A stretch of DNA of 64,000 nt, from assembly GCF_002160135.1 (NCBI RefSeq), contig NZ_NFJZ01000004.1, positions 124,001-188,000 of the forward strand. The letters are read 5' to 3'. This stretch comes from Lachnoclostridium sp. An196 (GTDB taxonomy: Bacteria > Bacillota > Clostridia > Lachnospirales > Lachnospiraceae). Shown piece by piece: positions 25,477-37,682 of the stretch. The notes beneath the pieces are model-generated. The model was not told the DNA's origin. It saw only the letters and a program-made list of their open reading frames with translations, and made no database searches. Made by a program: the position numbers and the translations under genes. Every line of letters starts with the position of its first letter. Position 1 is the stretch's first letter.

Positions 25477-27252
25477 ATGAAAAAAGTCAGTTTGGTAAAC
25501 ACAAAACGTGGTTATCAGTATGTGAAGAAATATGGTATGGCAAAACTGTACCTGAAAGCCAGGGAACGTCTGGAAAGGAACCGGATGGAGAGGGGATATC
25601 AGCAGTGGATGCTGGACAAACGTCCCGCGGACAGTGAAAAGGAACTCCAGAGAGAACACCTTTTTTCGTGGAATCCTCTGATCAGTATTGTGGTTCCGGT
25701 ATACTGCACACCGGAGGCGTTTTTGCGTGAAATGATAGAGTCTGTATTGTCTCAGACCTACAGCAATCTGGAACTCTGTCTGGCGGATGGAAGCGTTGGA
25801 GACGACGGCGCGGAGCGTGTCATCCGGGGATATCTGAAGCAGGATTCCAGAATCCGCTATGAAAGGCTTCCGGAGAATAAAGGAATAGCCGGAAACACCA
25901 ATGCGGCGGCAGCGATGGCGTCCGGAGAGTATATTGCGTTTTTGGATCATGACGATATCCTGGAAGAGCATGCCTTGTTTGAAGTGGTCAGATGGCTGCA
26001 GGATCATCCGGATGCGGATATGGTTTATACGGATGAAGATAAAGTGAGCCCGGATTCCGGCACCTATTTTCAGCCGCATTTTAAACCGGACTTCAATTTT
26101 GAGCTGCTGCGCACCAATAATTATATCTGTCATTTCCTGATAGTCCGGAAGCAGCTGGCCGAAGCGGCGGGCTTGTATCTGGAAGAGTATGACGGAGCGC
26201 AGGATTATGATTTTATCCTGCGGTGCTGTGAAAAGACAGAGAAAATAGGGCATATTTCCAAAATACTTTATCATTGGCGGTGCCATCCCTCTTCCACGGC
26301 TGTGAATCCGGAAAGTAAGCTGTATGCCTATGAAGCCGGGAAAAGAGCTCTGGAGAGTCATTTGAGCCGTATGGGACTTCAGGGAGAAGTGGAGGCTCTG
26401 TCTGATCCGGGATTTTACCGGATCAATTACGCGTTGGATGCTGTGCCGAAGGTCAGTATCATAGTGATGGATGTACCCGCGGTTGCCGGACTGAAACAGT
26501 TTATGAAAGCTTTGTCCAAAAGCCGCACCTATACAAATTACGAGATCCTTTTGCTGCTGGATAATCCGGAAAAAAATAAAATTATTCTGAATTTTATAAA
26601 AGAACATAGACAAACCGCGATAAAAGTAGTATATTGTACTAGTGCCTGTAATAAATTTGTAACATTTTCCAGACTCGCAGAGAAGCTGGACAGTGAGTTT
26701 CTGTTGTTTCTGGAAGGCAGGATCGACCGGATATCCAGAGGATTTCTGGAAACATTCCTTGGGGATGCGCAGCGGCCCGGGACAGGGGCTGTGGGAGGCA
26801 GGGTCTATGACAGCAGTTACAGGCTTAAGTGCGGAGCCAGAATTCTGGGACTTGGAGGACTGGTGGGAGACGCTTTTGAAGGCCTTAAATTCGGCTACAC
26901 CGGATATTTTCATAAAGCGGTGCTTCAGCAGAACTGTCATGCGGTATCATCCAAGGCGATGATGGTGAAGAAAGAATGTTTTCTGGAAGCAGGAGGATTT
27001 TCCCAGGATGTGGAAGACCGCCTGAAGGATGTGGATCTGTGCCTGAAACTGGAGACGCTGGGATTTCATAATATTTACGAACCCGGTGTATTTCTGGTGG
27101 AACAGAATTACCGGGCCAGAAAAAAGAAAGGCAGCCGTTCTGCTGCGGTCTTTGAAAAAAAGTGGAAAGATTTGCTGCTGGAGCCGGACCGGTTTTATAA
27201 CTGTAATCTGTCTCTGGAGAGCCCGGATTACCGGATCCGGGAGACAGAGTGA
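25477..27252 (+). CDS. Two-domain GT2 protein with a degenerate second domain
   Basis: A 591-residue homolog of the two-domain GT2 at 17346-19238. The first domain (about 65-290) is intact: ISIVVPVYCTPEAFLREM, GIAGNTNAA, AFLDHDDIL, then DGAQDYDFILRCCE. The second (about 325-570) keeps the overall GT2 layout but has LFLEGRIDR where an active enzyme has LFLNNDTE, so the metal-binding acidic pair is missing. The second half may therefore be structural or acceptor-binding. The site ahead of ATG 25477 is weak. The next GT2 gene follows almost directly. Confidence 0.8.
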   Translation: MKKVSLVNTKRGYQYVKKYGMAKLYLKARERLERNRMERGYQQWMLDKRPADSEKELQREHLFSWNPLISIVVPVYCTPEAFLREMIESVLSQTYSNLELCLADGSVGDDGAERVIRGYLKQDSRIRYERLPENKGIAGNTNAAAAMASGEYIAFLDHDDILEEHALFEVVRWLQDHPDADMVYTDEDKVSPDSGTYFQPHFKPDFNFELLRTNNYICHFLIVRKQLAEAAGLYLEEYDGAQDYDFILRCCEKTEKIGHISKILYHWRCHPSSTAVNPESKLYAYEAGKRALESHLSRMGLQGEVEALSDPGFYRINYALDAVPKVSIIVMDVPAVAGLKQFMKALSKSRTYTNYEILLLLDNPEKNKIILNFIKEHRQTAIKVVYCTSACNKFVTFSRLAEKLDSEFLLFLEGRIDRISRGFLETFLGDAQRPGTGAVGGRVYDSSYRLKCGARILGLGGLVGDAFEGLKFGYTGYFHKAVLQQNCHAVSSKAMMVKKECFLEAGGFSQDVEDRLKDVDLCLKLETLGFHNIYEPGVFLVEQNYRARKKKGSRSAAVFEKKWKDLLLEPDRFYNCNLSLESPDYRIRETE

Positions 27253-27266
27253 AGAGAGGTCGGCGC

Positions 27267-28223
27267 ATGTGGGACGTGACAGTTGTGATCCCCAATTTTA
27301 ACGGGATCTCATATCTGGATGCCTGTCTGCGTACGGTATCTGGGCAGACGGGGATATCCCCGGAAATTATAGTGGTAGACAATGGCTCTTCAGACGGCAG
27401 TCAGGATTTTATCCGAAATCATTATCCGGATGTAAGATTGATCTGTCTGGAACAGAATTACGGATTCTGCCGGGCGGTTAATGAAGGAATCGCTGCGGCA
27501 AAGAGCCCTTATGTCATATTATTAAATAACGATACGGAAGTGAAGCCGGATTTTGCCCTGCATCTTCTGAAGGCGATCCGGGCAGACCGCAGGAGGTTTT
27601 CCTGTGCGGCCAGGATGCTTCAGTATCAGAACCGGGAGCTCCTGGACAACGCGGGTGATTTTTACTGTGCGCTTGGCTGGGCATATGCCCGGGGGAAAGG
27701 AAAGCCTTCCTCCCGTTATACGGCGGGGCAGCGTATTTTTTCTTCCTGCGCCGGAGCGGCGATCTACCGGAAGGAAGATCTGGAACGCCTGGGAGGCTTT
27801 GACGATGCACATTTTGCGTATCTGGAAGATATGGATCTGTCATACAGGGCGAGGATCCATGGTTTTTATCACTGGTATGTTCCGGAGGCGGAAGTGTATC
27901 ATGTGGGGAGCGCGACCAGCGGTTCCCGGCATAATCGCTTTAAAGTGATTCATTCGGCGGGCAACAACGTCTATTTGATTTATAAGAATATGCCTATTTT
28001 ACAGGTGATTCTGAATCTGCCGTTCTTGTGCGCCGGATTTCTTGTGAAGTATTTGTACTTTGTTAAGAAGGGATTCGGGAAGGATTACAGAGAGGGGCTG
28101 AAACGCGGAATTGCTCTGTGCCGGGAGCATCCGGACAGAAAGATAAGATTCCGTACGGAAAACCTTCCTCATTATGTCAGAATCCAACTGGATCTCTGGA
28201 AGAATATGCTGCTTTTAGGGTGA
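27267..28223 (+). CDS. Family 2 glycosyltransferase
   Basis: A 318-residue GT2, probably of the rhamnosyltransferase type. It begins MWDVTVVIPNFNG, then IIVVDNGSSDGS (about 38-49), LLNNDTEVKPDF (about 87-98) and a C-terminal basic, partly hydrophobic region (about 245-275) that may bind the membrane. I chose ATG 27267, spaced seven bases from AGAGAGG, over an in-frame GTG at 27249 that overlaps the previous stop. LEDMDLSYRARIHG near 190 is the usual acceptor-side acidic motif. It is co-transcribed with the flanking genes. Confidence 0.85.
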   Translation: MWDVTVVIPNFNGISYLDACLRTVSGQTGISPEIIVVDNGSSDGSQDFIRNHYPDVRLICLEQNYGFCRAVNEGIAAAKSPYVILLNNDTEVKPDFALHLLKAIRADRRRFSCAARMLQYQNRELLDNAGDFYCALGWAYARGKGKPSSRYTAGQRIFSSCAGAAIYRKEDLERLGGFDDAHFAYLEDMDLSYRARIHGFYHWYVPEAEVYHVGSATSGSRHNRFKVIHSAGNNVYLIYKNMPILQVILNLPFLCAGFLVKYLYFVKKGFGKDYREGLKRGIALCREHPDRKIRFRTENLPHYVRIQLDLWKNMLLLG

Positions 28224-28228
28224 GGATT

Positions 28229-29635
28229 TTGATTAAAGATAATCAAAAATATTTTAACCGGCTTCATGTGATCATCGATGCGGCAGTGATTACCATCTCA
28301 TATCTGCTGGCATGGGTGTGTAAGTTTATCTTGCTGAGAGACCCTCTTGGACTTACCTTTGTCCAATATTGTTATGCTTTGATCGGGATCGTACCGCTGT
28401 ATCTGGTGCTGTATCTTGCATTCAATCTGTATACGCCCAAACGGGTGCAGGGACGGCGTCTGGAAGCAGGAAATATCATCAAGGCGAATACATTCGGCCT
28501 GCTGGTGATCATGGGCCTGCTGTTTCTGGGCAGAGATCATTATTATGGAAAAGATTACTCCAGAACCATGCTGTTTTATTTCTACGGAATTAATATTCTG
28601 CTGGAAGTGGAGGTCCGATGGCTGATCCGTATGCTGCTGCGCAAGATGCGCCGAAGCGGATTCAATCTTCGGCATATTATCTTTGTGGGATACAGCAGCG
28701 CTGCCGAGGGCTTCATTGACCGGATCTTCGCCAATCCACAGTGGGGATACCGGATACAGGGGATTTTGGACGATAATAAAGAGATCGGTTATAAATATAA
28801 AGGAGTTCCGGTGCTGGGGACGACTGACGGGTTGGAGGAAATCCTGGAGAACAACCGTCTGGATGAGATCGCTCTGACGCTGAGCCTTCAGGAGTATTAT
28901 AAGCTGAAGCGAATTGTGGCCATCTGTGAAAAGTCAGGCGTGCATACAAAATTTGTTCCGGATTATAATGATATTATACCGACCAGACCTTATACGGAAG
29001 ACCTTCTCGGGCTTCCGGTTGTCAATATCCGGCATGTTCCTCTGACGAACACGTTCAATATGATCTGCAAGCGCACGATGGATATCATCGGCGCGATCAT
29101 CGCGATTATTATTTTTTCACCGGTTATGCTGGTTACGGCCATCCTGGTAAAGACTACCTCGAAAGGGCCGCTGATATATAAACAGGAGCGTGTAGGGCTC
29201 CATAACCAGATTTTTCAGATGTATAAGTTTCGTTCCATGGAAGTACAGTCTCCGAAGGCCGAGCGAAAGGCATGGACGGTCCGGAATGATCCCCGTGTGA
29301 CCAAAGTCGGGAAGATTATCCGGCGCACCAGTATTGACGAGCTGCCCCAGCTGTTTAATATCCTGAAAGGGGATATGAGTCTGGTGGGGCCGCGTCCGGA
29401 ACGCCCGTTCTTCGTGGAAAAATTCCGGGAGGAAATCCCTCGGTATATGGTAAAACATCAGGTTCGTCCGGGGCTTACTGGATGGGCTCAGGTAAACGGT
29501 TACCGGGGAGATACATCGATTAAAAAACGCATTGAGTACGACCTGTATTATATTGAGAACTGGACACTGGGCCTGGATATCAAAATCCTGTTCCTGACGT
29601 TCTTCAAAGGCTTTGTAAATAAGAATGCTTATTAA
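28229..29635 (+). CDS. Polyprenyl-phosphate sugar-1-phosphate transferase
   Basis: Starts a glycan on undecaprenyl phosphate (WbaP/WcaJ type). The 468-residue product has four to five N-terminal membrane helices (to about 150), a Rossmann-like nucleotide-binding region (about 160-270), a further hydrophobic segment near 300, and the catalytic sugar-transferase domain to the end. The catalytic domain carries [40 protein letters not shown] and [13 protein letters not shown]. The start is inferred as TTG at 28229, because GAGG lies just upstream and no ATG occurs near the first helix. The donor sugar is not predictable. Confidence 0.9.
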   Translation: MIKDNQKYFNRLHVIIDAAVITISYLLAWVCKFILLRDPLGLTFVQYCYALIGIVPLYLVLYLAFNLYTPKRVQGRRLEAGNIIKANTFGLLVIMGLLFLGRDHYYGKDYSRTMLFYFYGINILLEVEVRWLIRMLLRKMRRSGFNLRHIIFVGYSSAAEGFIDRIFANPQWGYRIQGILDDNKEIGYKYKGVPVLGTTDGLEEILENNRLDEIALTLSLQEYYKLKRIVAICEKSGVHTKFVPDYNDIIPTRPYTEDLLGLPVVNIRHVPLTNTFNMICKRTMDIIGAIIAIIIFSPVMLVTAILVKTTSKGPLIYKQERVGLHNQIFQMYKFRSMEVQSPKAERKAWTVRNDPRVTKVGKIIRRTSIDELPQLFNILKGDMSLVGPRPERPFFVEKFREEIPRYMVKHQVRPGLTGWAQVNGYRGDTSIKKRIEYDLYYIENWTLGLDIKILFLTFFKGFVNKNAY

Positions 29636-29656
29636 CAGGCGTAGAAAGGATGAATT

Positions 29657-30844
29657 ATGGCAAAAGAAACGATGAAAAGACCAAGCTCAAGGAAGAGCGC
29701 GTCCAAACGAAGCGAATCGGCGGCACCTGCAGCTTCCGGGAAGAGAAGAAAGGTTTCCAGGAAAAAAGCGGCTCAGAAGAAAAAACGCATGATCATTTTT
29801 GGCGTGGAGATTGTAGCTTTACTCGCATTGCTGATCGGATTTTATGTGGTATGGCAGATGGATAAGCTGCAGGAACCTCAGCAGGCGGAAGGCGGCATAG
29901 AGGTAAATGAGGGACTCAGCGAAGAAGCGCAGCAGACCATGTCTGGCTATACCAATATCGCCCTGTTCGGTTTGGATACCAGAGAAGCAGGACAGCTGGG
30001 CAAAGGAAACCGAAGTGATACGATGATTATCGCAAGTATCAATAATGATACCAAAGAAGTGAAGCTGGTATCTGTGTACAGAGATACTTATCTGGATTTG
30101 ACCAATGGCAGATATAATAAGGCAAACGGCGCATATTCCGCAGGAGGTCCGGATCAGGCTGTCAACATGCTGAACCGCAATCTGGATCTGGACATCCAGT
30201 ATTATGTGAGCGTAGATTTTGCGGCACTGACAGAGACTGTGGATCTGCTGGGCGGCATCATGATTGACGTAGACGAATCTGAGATTGAGCATCTGAATAA
30301 TTACACAGTAGAAACTTCCGAGGTTACGGGCGTAGAGACCGAGAAGCTGACGGAGACAGGATATCAGCTGCTGGATGGAGTACAGGCGACTTCTTACTGC
30401 CGTATCCGTTATACCGCGGGTGATGACTTCAAGAGAACAGAGCGTCAGCGTGAGGTAATCCTTGAAATTGCCAATAAGGCGAAAGAAGCGGATATTACCG
30501 AGATTAATGATATTATCAACGCAGTTTTCCCGATGGTGGCAACCAACTATACCAATGGTCAGCTTCTGGAGATGGCTCCTCAGCTTCTGGAATATGACAT
30601 CGTGGATACAGTAGGATTCCCCTTCGACCGTGAGACCGGTACTATCAGCGGAAAGGGATCCTGTGTAATTCCGGTAAATCTGGAGAGCAATGTGATCCAG
30701 CTCCATGAGTACCTGTTCGGAAACGACGGATATACTCCGTCTCAGCAGGTACAGGATATTTCCGATCAGATTGTTTCGGATACAGGATATGATGTAGAAG
30801 AAGACACGAGCGCGGATGCAGGCGGAAGCGCTGCTGAAGAATAA
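29657..30844 (+). CDS. LytR-CpsA-Psr family wall-polymer transferase
   Basis: Transfers undecaprenyl-linked polymers onto peptidoglycan. The 395-residue protein has a very basic cytosolic N terminus (about 1-42), one membrane helix (about 44-63) and the extracellular LCP domain (about 95-315). The domain shows GNRSDTMIIASIN, SVYRDTYL, the GGIMIDVDE strand and CRIRYTAGDDFKRTERQRE, which holds the pyrophosphate-binding arginines. The tail is acidic. As the last gene before a terminator in the second block, it is the natural attachment enzyme for the glycan made here. Confidence 0.92.
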   Translation: MAKETMKRPSSRKSASKRSESAAPAASGKRRKVSRKKAAQKKKRMIIFGVEIVALLALLIGFYVVWQMDKLQEPQQAEGGIEVNEGLSEEAQQTMSGYTNIALFGLDTREAGQLGKGNRSDTMIIASINNDTKEVKLVSVYRDTYLDLTNGRYNKANGAYSAGGPDQAVNMLNRNLDLDIQYYVSVDFAALTETVDLLGGIMIDVDESEIEHLNNYTVETSEVTGVETEKLTETGYQLLDGVQATSYCRIRYTAGDDFKRTERQREVILEIANKAKEADITEINDIINAVFPMVATNYTNGQLLEMAPQLLEYDIVDTVGFPFDRETGTISGKGSCVIPVNLESNVIQLHEYLFGNDGYTPSQQVQDISDQIVSDTGYDVEEDTSADAGGSAAEE

Positions 30845-30850
30845 AAATGT

Positions 30851-30877
30851 GGCGAGGGGAGACTCCCCTCGCCTTTT
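30851..30877 (+). terminator. Terminator after the LCP gene
   Basis: GGCGAGGGG / CCCCTCGCC stem with a 5-nt loop, followed by TTTT at 30874-30877. It sits in the 50-bp gap before the next GT2 gene, so expression of that gene requires read-through or its own promoter. Confidence 0.85.
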
Positions 30878-30894
30878 GTAAAAAGGAAGAGATT

Positions 30895-31821
30895 ATGAGA
30901 TTGGAAGCAGATGTGCTGATTCCCGTATATCGTCCGGGAAATCGTCTGGAGATACTTCTGGAACAGCTGCATACTCAGACCTGTCCGGCACGGAAGATAA
31001 TTCTGATGAATACCGGAAAGCAGTATTTTCCGCCAGGACTGGAAGGAAAATATGAAGACGTTGAGATTCATCATCTCCGCAAAGAGGAATTTGATCACGG
31101 TGGAACCAGAGATCGCGGAATCCGGCTGTCTAAGGCGGATGTGGTAATATGTATGACCCAGGACGCTTTGCCGGCGGATGCTCATCTGATAGAGAATCTT
31201 CTGAAGCCTTTTTCGGATCCGCAGGTGTGGGCCACGTACGGGAGACAGCTTCCTGCGAAAGACTGCCGGGAAGTGGAACGTTATACCAGGAGTTTTAACT
31301 ATCCGGAAGAAAGCAGGATAAAAGGCGCCGCTGATCTGGGAACTCTGGGTATCAAGACGTTTTTCTGCTCTAACGTGTGCGCCGCGTGGCGAAGGGACCG
31401 ATATCTGGAACTGGGCGGTTTTGAGAAAAAAACGATTTTTAATGAGGACATGATCCTGGCGGGACATCTGATTCGTAAAGGAGGTCTGATCGCTTACTGC
31501 GCAGACGCAAAAGTGATTCATTCCCATAATTACAGCGCGCTGCAGCAGTTTCACAGAAATTTTGACCTGGCGGTGTCGCAGACCATGCATCCGGAGATAT
31601 TTGGAGGAATCCGGTCAGAATCAGAGGGGATTCGCCTGGTGAAAATGAGTATGAAACATTGTCTGCAGATAGGAAAGCCCTGGCTTTGCTTTCAGGTATT
31701 ATCCCAGAGCGCGGGAAAATATCTGGGTTATAAGCTGGGACAGAGATACGGGCAGCTTCCGAGAAAGATGATTCTGTGGTGTACGATGAACCCCACATTC
31801 TGGCAGGAGGAACGAAGATGA
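30895..31821 (+). CDS. Rhamnosyltransferase-like GT2
   Basis: A 308-residue GT2 beginning MRLEADVLIPVYRPG. HHLRKEEFDHGGTRDRGIRL (about 60-79) and CMTQDALPADA (about 86-96) are typical of rhamnosyltransferases of cell-surface rhamnans; FNEDMILAGHLI supplies the acceptor-side acidic residue. The C-terminal ~90 residues are basic with amphipathic helices. ATG 30895 follows AAGGAAGAG; an upstream in-frame ATG overlaps the terminator. It is translationally coupled to the TPR lipoprotein by an ATGA overlap. Confidence 0.82.
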   Translation: MRLEADVLIPVYRPGNRLEILLEQLHTQTCPARKIILMNTGKQYFPPGLEGKYEDVEIHHLRKEEFDHGGTRDRGIRLSKADVVICMTQDALPADAHLIENLLKPFSDPQVWATYGRQLPAKDCREVERYTRSFNYPEESRIKGAADLGTLGIKTFFCSNVCAAWRRDRYLELGGFEKKTIFNEDMILAGHLIRKGGLIAYCADAKVIHSHNYSALQQFHRNFDLAVSQTMHPEIFGGIRSESEGIRLVKMSMKHCLQIGKPWLCFQVLSQSAGKYLGYKLGQRYGQLPRKMILWCTMNPTFWQEERR

Positions 31822-32666
31822 GAAAAAGATACGCGGCAGCGCTGGCATGTGTATGTGTATTGGGGATCGGCGGATGCGGAAAAGATCAGGAAACACTGGA
31901 ACAGCAGATGACGCTTCGGAGCCAGGGTATGGATCAGGCACTGTCCGGAGACTACGAGAGCGCGATTGCATCCTATAATGAAGCGCTGTCGCTGGCGGGC
32001 ATGCGCGCGGGGAATCTGGAACTGGACATTGCGTCCTATAAAGCGGCAGCCCAGTATCATGCGGGGGATCTGCAGGGAGCTGCAGACACATGTACGGCGG
32101 TACTGGATCTGAAGAAAAGCGCGGAGATGTATCTGACCCGCGGGTTGATATACAAAGCGGCCGGCGACACGGAAGCCGCAAACGCAGATTTTCAGGCGGC
32201 AAAAGATATGACCTCCTCAAAGGATCTGATTACGCTGGGACGGCTTTCCTATTACATGGAAGACTATAACGGTGCGAAGGATTATTTGGAACAGGCGTAT
32301 GAGAATGGAGAGCAGGAGTCTCTTTACTGGCAGGGTGAACTTTACTGGCAGATGGGCAATAAAGATTATGCGGTAACCCTGTACCAGAGTTATCTGGAAG
32401 AACATACGGATCATCCGGATATCTATGCAAAGGTGGCTTCCTATCAGATGGATCAGGGAGATTATGAGAGCGCATTGTCTGTGATACAGGATGGAATCGC
32501 GCTGGGAGACTCTGAAAGCCTGCAGGAACTGTTAAGCTATGAAATCGCGGTATATGAACAGATGGGTGATTTTGCCACCGCGAAGGTAAAGATGGAAAGT
32601 TATCTGGAAAGCTACCCGGATGATGAGGGCGCGGCACGGGAATATGTATTTTTGAAAACCCGGTAA
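31818..32666 (+). CDS. TPR lipoprotein
   Basis: A 282-residue surface lipoprotein. The signal peptide ends with the lipobox LGIGGC near residue 19; the mature part is 6-7 tetratricopeptide repeats, such as MDQALSGDYESAIASYNEAL and GLIYKAAGDTEAANADFQAA. TPR arrays bind other proteins, so it may scaffold the glycan-assembly or wall machinery; no catalytic motif is visible. It starts with ATGA overlap at the end of the GT2 gene, preceded by GGAGG. A short hairpin follows inside the next promoter. Confidence 0.85.
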   Translation: MRKRYAAALACVCVLGIGGCGKDQETLEQQMTLRSQGMDQALSGDYESAIASYNEALSLAGMRAGNLELDIASYKAAAQYHAGDLQGAADTCTAVLDLKKSAEMYLTRGLIYKAAGDTEAANADFQAAKDMTSSKDLITLGRLSYYMEDYNGAKDYLEQAYENGEQESLYWQGELYWQMGNKDYAVTLYQSYLEEHTDHPDIYAKVASYQMDQGDYESALSVIQDGIALGDSESLQELLSYEIAVYEQMGDFATAKVKMESYLESYPDDEGAAREYVFLKTR

Positions 32667-32684
32667 AATTATTTGAAAAACATC

Positions 32685-32714
32685 TTGACAAAGCACCCTA
32701 CGGGGTGCTATTTT
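32685..32714 (+). promoter_or_regulatory. Promoter of the hrcA-grpE-dnaK-dnaJ operon
   Basis: Consensus TTGACA (32685-32690), an 18-bp spacer and TATTTT (32709-32714), about 15 bp upstream of the CIRCE element. Confidence 0.7.
32692..32714 (+). terminator. Hairpin inside the promoter spacer (possible terminator of the TPR gene)
   Basis: AGCACCC (32692-32698), loop TACG, GGGTGCT (32703-32709), then ATTTT. It lies 25 bases after the TPR lipoprotein stop and forms a weak intrinsic terminator, yet it also occupies the spacer between the -35 and -10 of the heat-shock promoter. Confidence 0.5.
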
Positions 32715-32728
32715 AAATACAGTAAATG

Positions 32729-32755
32729 TTAGCACTCTTGAATGACGAGTGCTAA
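32729..32755 (+). promoter_or_regulatory. CIRCE element (HrcA operator)
   Basis: A perfect match to the CIRCE consensus TTAGCACTC-N9-GAGTGCTAA, placed just after the promoter and 25 bp before hrcA. The HrcA repressor binds it and is released on heat stress. Confidence 0.97.
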
Positions 32756-32779
32756 CAGTACTGAAGAAGGGGTGAGGAC

Positions 32780-33802
32780 ATGGAACTGGATGAGAGAAAG
32801 ATCAAGATCCTTCAGGCGATCATTCAGAATTATATGGAGACCGGGGAACCGGTCGGTTCCAGGACCATTTCCAAATACTCAGATCTGAAGCTGAGTTCGG
32901 CTACGATCCGTAACGAGATGTCCGATCTGGAGGAAATGGGATATATTATCCAGCCGCATACGTCAGCCGGACGTATCCCTTCCGATAAAGGATACCGTCT
33001 GTATGTGGACCGGCTTATCCAGGAAAAAGACCAGGAAGTCACTGAGTTCAAGGAACTGATGATCCAGAGAACGGACCGGATGGAGCAGGTGCTGAAGCAG
33101 ATCGTAAAAGTGCTTGCCACCAACACGAATTACGCGACAATGATTTCTACTCCTCAGTATCATCGCAATAAGCTGAAGTTCATTCAGCTTTCCAGAGTGG
33201 ATGAGAACCAGATACTGGCGGTGATTGTGGCGGAAGGAAATGTGATCCGAAATAAACTGCTGCCGGCGGATGAGGCACTGGACGAGGAAACGCTGTTGAA
33301 GCTGAATATCCTTTTAAATACGGTGATGAATGGCAAGACAGTTGAAGAGATCAACCTTCAGATGATTTCCGCCATGAAGGAGCAGGCAGGTATTCACAGC
33401 AATCTGATCAGCGACGTGGTAGACGCTGTAGCGGAAGTTATCCATGCGGATGAAGGCATGGAAATCTACACCGGGGGCGCCACCAACATTTTCCGTTATC
33501 CGGAACTGAGTGACAATGGAAAAGCCAGCGAACTGATCAAGACACTGGAGGAGAAGCAGAATCTGGTGGAACTGGTCAACGAGACATTGAACAGTGAAGA
33601 TAAGGGGATTCATGTATATATTGGAAATGAGACCCCGGTTCAGAGCATGAAAGACTGCAGCGTGGTGACCGCCACATATGAGATCGGTCAGGGCCTGCAG
33701 GGAACCGTAGGCATCATAGGGCCGAAGCGGATGGATTACGAAAATGTCATGAACGCACTAAAAACCATGATGGAACAATTGGATGAGGTGTTCCATAAAT
33801 AG
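32780..33802 (+). CDS. hrcA: Heat-inducible transcription repressor HrcA
   Basis: Represses this operon through the CIRCE element. The 340-residue length is standard. The N-terminal winged helix includes ERKIKILQAIIQNYMETGEP and SSATIRNEMSDLEEMGYI (about 36-53, recognition helix), followed by QPHTSAGRIPSDKGYR. The C-terminal GAF-like domain ends with VGIIGPKRMDYENVM. It is autoregulated by its own operator. The next gene, grpE, follows 14 bp downstream. Confidence 0.97.
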   Translation: MELDERKIKILQAIIQNYMETGEPVGSRTISKYSDLKLSSATIRNEMSDLEEMGYIIQPHTSAGRIPSDKGYRLYVDRLIQEKDQEVTEFKELMIQRTDRMEQVLKQIVKVLATNTNYATMISTPQYHRNKLKFIQLSRVDENQILAVIVAEGNVIRNKLLPADEALDEETLLKLNILLNTVMNGKTVEEINLQMISAMKEQAGIHSNLISDVVDAVAEVIHADEGMEIYTGGATNIFRYPELSDNGKASELIKTLEEKQNLVELVNETLNSEDKGIHVYIGNETPVQSMKDCSVVTATYEIGQGLQGTVGIIGPKRMDYENVMNALKTMMEQLDEVFHK

Positions 33803-33816
33803 AAAGGTGGATAGAC

Positions 33817-36362
<2,546 letters not shown>

Positions 36363-36387
36363 AAAGAGACAGGTGGAATTGCGGGAG

Positions 36388-36410
36388 GCAGGCATGCGCG
36401 GCATGCCTGC
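36388..36410 (+). other. Hairpin in the dnaK-dnaJ gap
   Basis: A perfect 10-bp stem (GCAGGCATGC and its complement) with a 3-nt loop, flanked by additional partial pairing. There is no T-run. It may stabilise the dnaK end of a processed transcript or reduce dnaJ expression. Confidence 0.55.
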
Positions 36411-36436
36411 ATTCCTGCGTGGAAGGGTAGAAGATT

Positions 36437-37609
36437 ATGGCAGAGACGAAAAGAGATTATTATGAGGTCCTCGGTGTGGACCGAAACGCCGATGAAGCCG
36501 CCATCAAGAGTGCATACAGAAAACTGGCAAAAAAATACCATCCGGATGTGAATCCGGGAGATAAAGAAGCGGAACAGAAGTTCAAAGAGGCATCGGAAGC
36601 CTATGCGGTACTGAGCGATCCGGAAAAAAGGCGTAAATATGATCAGTTTGGTCATGCGGCATTTGATCAGGGCGCCGGAGGAGGCGGTTTTGGAGGCTTT
36701 GATTTTAACGGTGCGGATATGGGAGATATTTTCGGAGATATCTTCGGAGATATTTTTGGCGGCGGAAGAAGCCGCAGATCAAACAACGGTCCTATGCAGG
36801 GCGCAAATTTGCGCGCCAGCGTAAGGATTACATTTGAGGAAGCGGTGAAAGGCTGCGATAAAGAACTGGAACTGGTGCTGAAAGATGAGTGCGGCACTTG
36901 TCATGGTACCGGCGCGAAGCCGGGAACTTCTCCTCAGACATGTCCTAAATGCGGCGGAAAGGGCCAGGTGGTTTATACCCAGCAGTCTCTTTTCGGAATG
37001 GTGCAGAATGTGCGCACATGTCCGGACTGTAATGGTACAGGAAAGATTATCAAGGATAAGTGCCCGGATTGCTATGGTACGGGATATGTTTCCAGTAAAA
37101 AGAAGATTGCCGTTACGATTCCGGCAGGTATCGACAATGGGCAGAGTATCCGGATCCGCGGGAAAGGAGAGCCGGGCATCAACGGAGGCCCGAGAGGAGA
37201 TCTTCTGGTGGAAGTCCTGGTTTCCCGTCATCCGATTTTCCAGAGACAGGATATGGATATCTATTCCACAGTGCCGATCAGTTTCCCGGTAGCAGCTTTG
37301 GGCGGCACGATCCGAATCAGGACGGTAGACGGAGAAGTGGAGTACGACGTAAAGGCCGGTACGCAGACAGATACCCGTGTTCGCCTGAAGGGCAAAGGCA
37401 TGCCGTCTCTGCGCAATAAGAGTGTGCGCGGCGATCATTATGTCACGCTGGTGGTGGAAGTGCCCACAAACCTGAGCCACGCTGCTAAGGAAGCCCTGAG
37501 AAACTATGATATGGCGAATGATAATTCCCTGAATCAGAAGAGCGGGGGAGGAAAGCCGAAGAAAAAAGGCTTTATGGATAAACTGAAAGAAAATCTGGAG
37601 GATTTATAA
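36437..37609 (+). CDS. dnaJ: Chaperone DnaJ (Hsp40, type I)
   Basis: Co-chaperone that stimulates DnaK ATPase. The 390 residues show the full type I order: J domain (1-70) with KYHPDVNPG holding HPD, a glycine/phenylalanine-rich linker with repeats of [10 protein letters not shown], four CxxCxGxG zinc motifs ([32 protein letters not shown]), and the C-terminal substrate-binding domain. Last gene of the HrcA-controlled operon, followed by a strong terminator. Confidence 0.97.
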   Translation: MAETKRDYYEVLGVDRNADEAAIKSAYRKLAKKYHPDVNPGDKEAEQKFKEASEAYAVLSDPEKRRKYDQFGHAAFDQGAGGGGFGGFDFNGADMGDIFGDIFGDIFGGGRSRRSNNGPMQGANLRASVRITFEEAVKGCDKELELVLKDECGTCHGTGAKPGTSPQTCPKCGGKGQVVYTQQSLFGMVQNVRTCPDCNGTGKIIKDKCPDCYGTGYVSSKKKIAVTIPAGIDNGQSIRIRGKGEPGINGGPRGDLLVEVLVSRHPIFQRQDMDIYSTVPISFPVAALGGTIRIRTVDGEVEYDVKAGTQTDTRVRLKGKGMPSLRNKSVRGDHYVTLVVEVPTNLSHAAKEALRNYDMANDNSLNQKSGGGKPKKKGFMDKLKENLEDL

Positions 37610-37633
37610 AAATCTCTGGATGGGATAAATATT

Positions 37634-37679
37634 AAACCGGTACAAGGATAAGGGGTTCCGTTAATCCTTGTACCGGTTT
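37634..37679. terminator. Bidirectional terminator between dnaJ and the DUF47 gene
   Basis: A perfect 16-bp inverted repeat (AAACCGGTACAAGGAT with its complement at 37664-37679) lies between convergent genes, with TTTGTTTT on the plus side and an AT-rich run on the minus side. Confidence 0.85.
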
Positions 37680-37682
37680 GTT

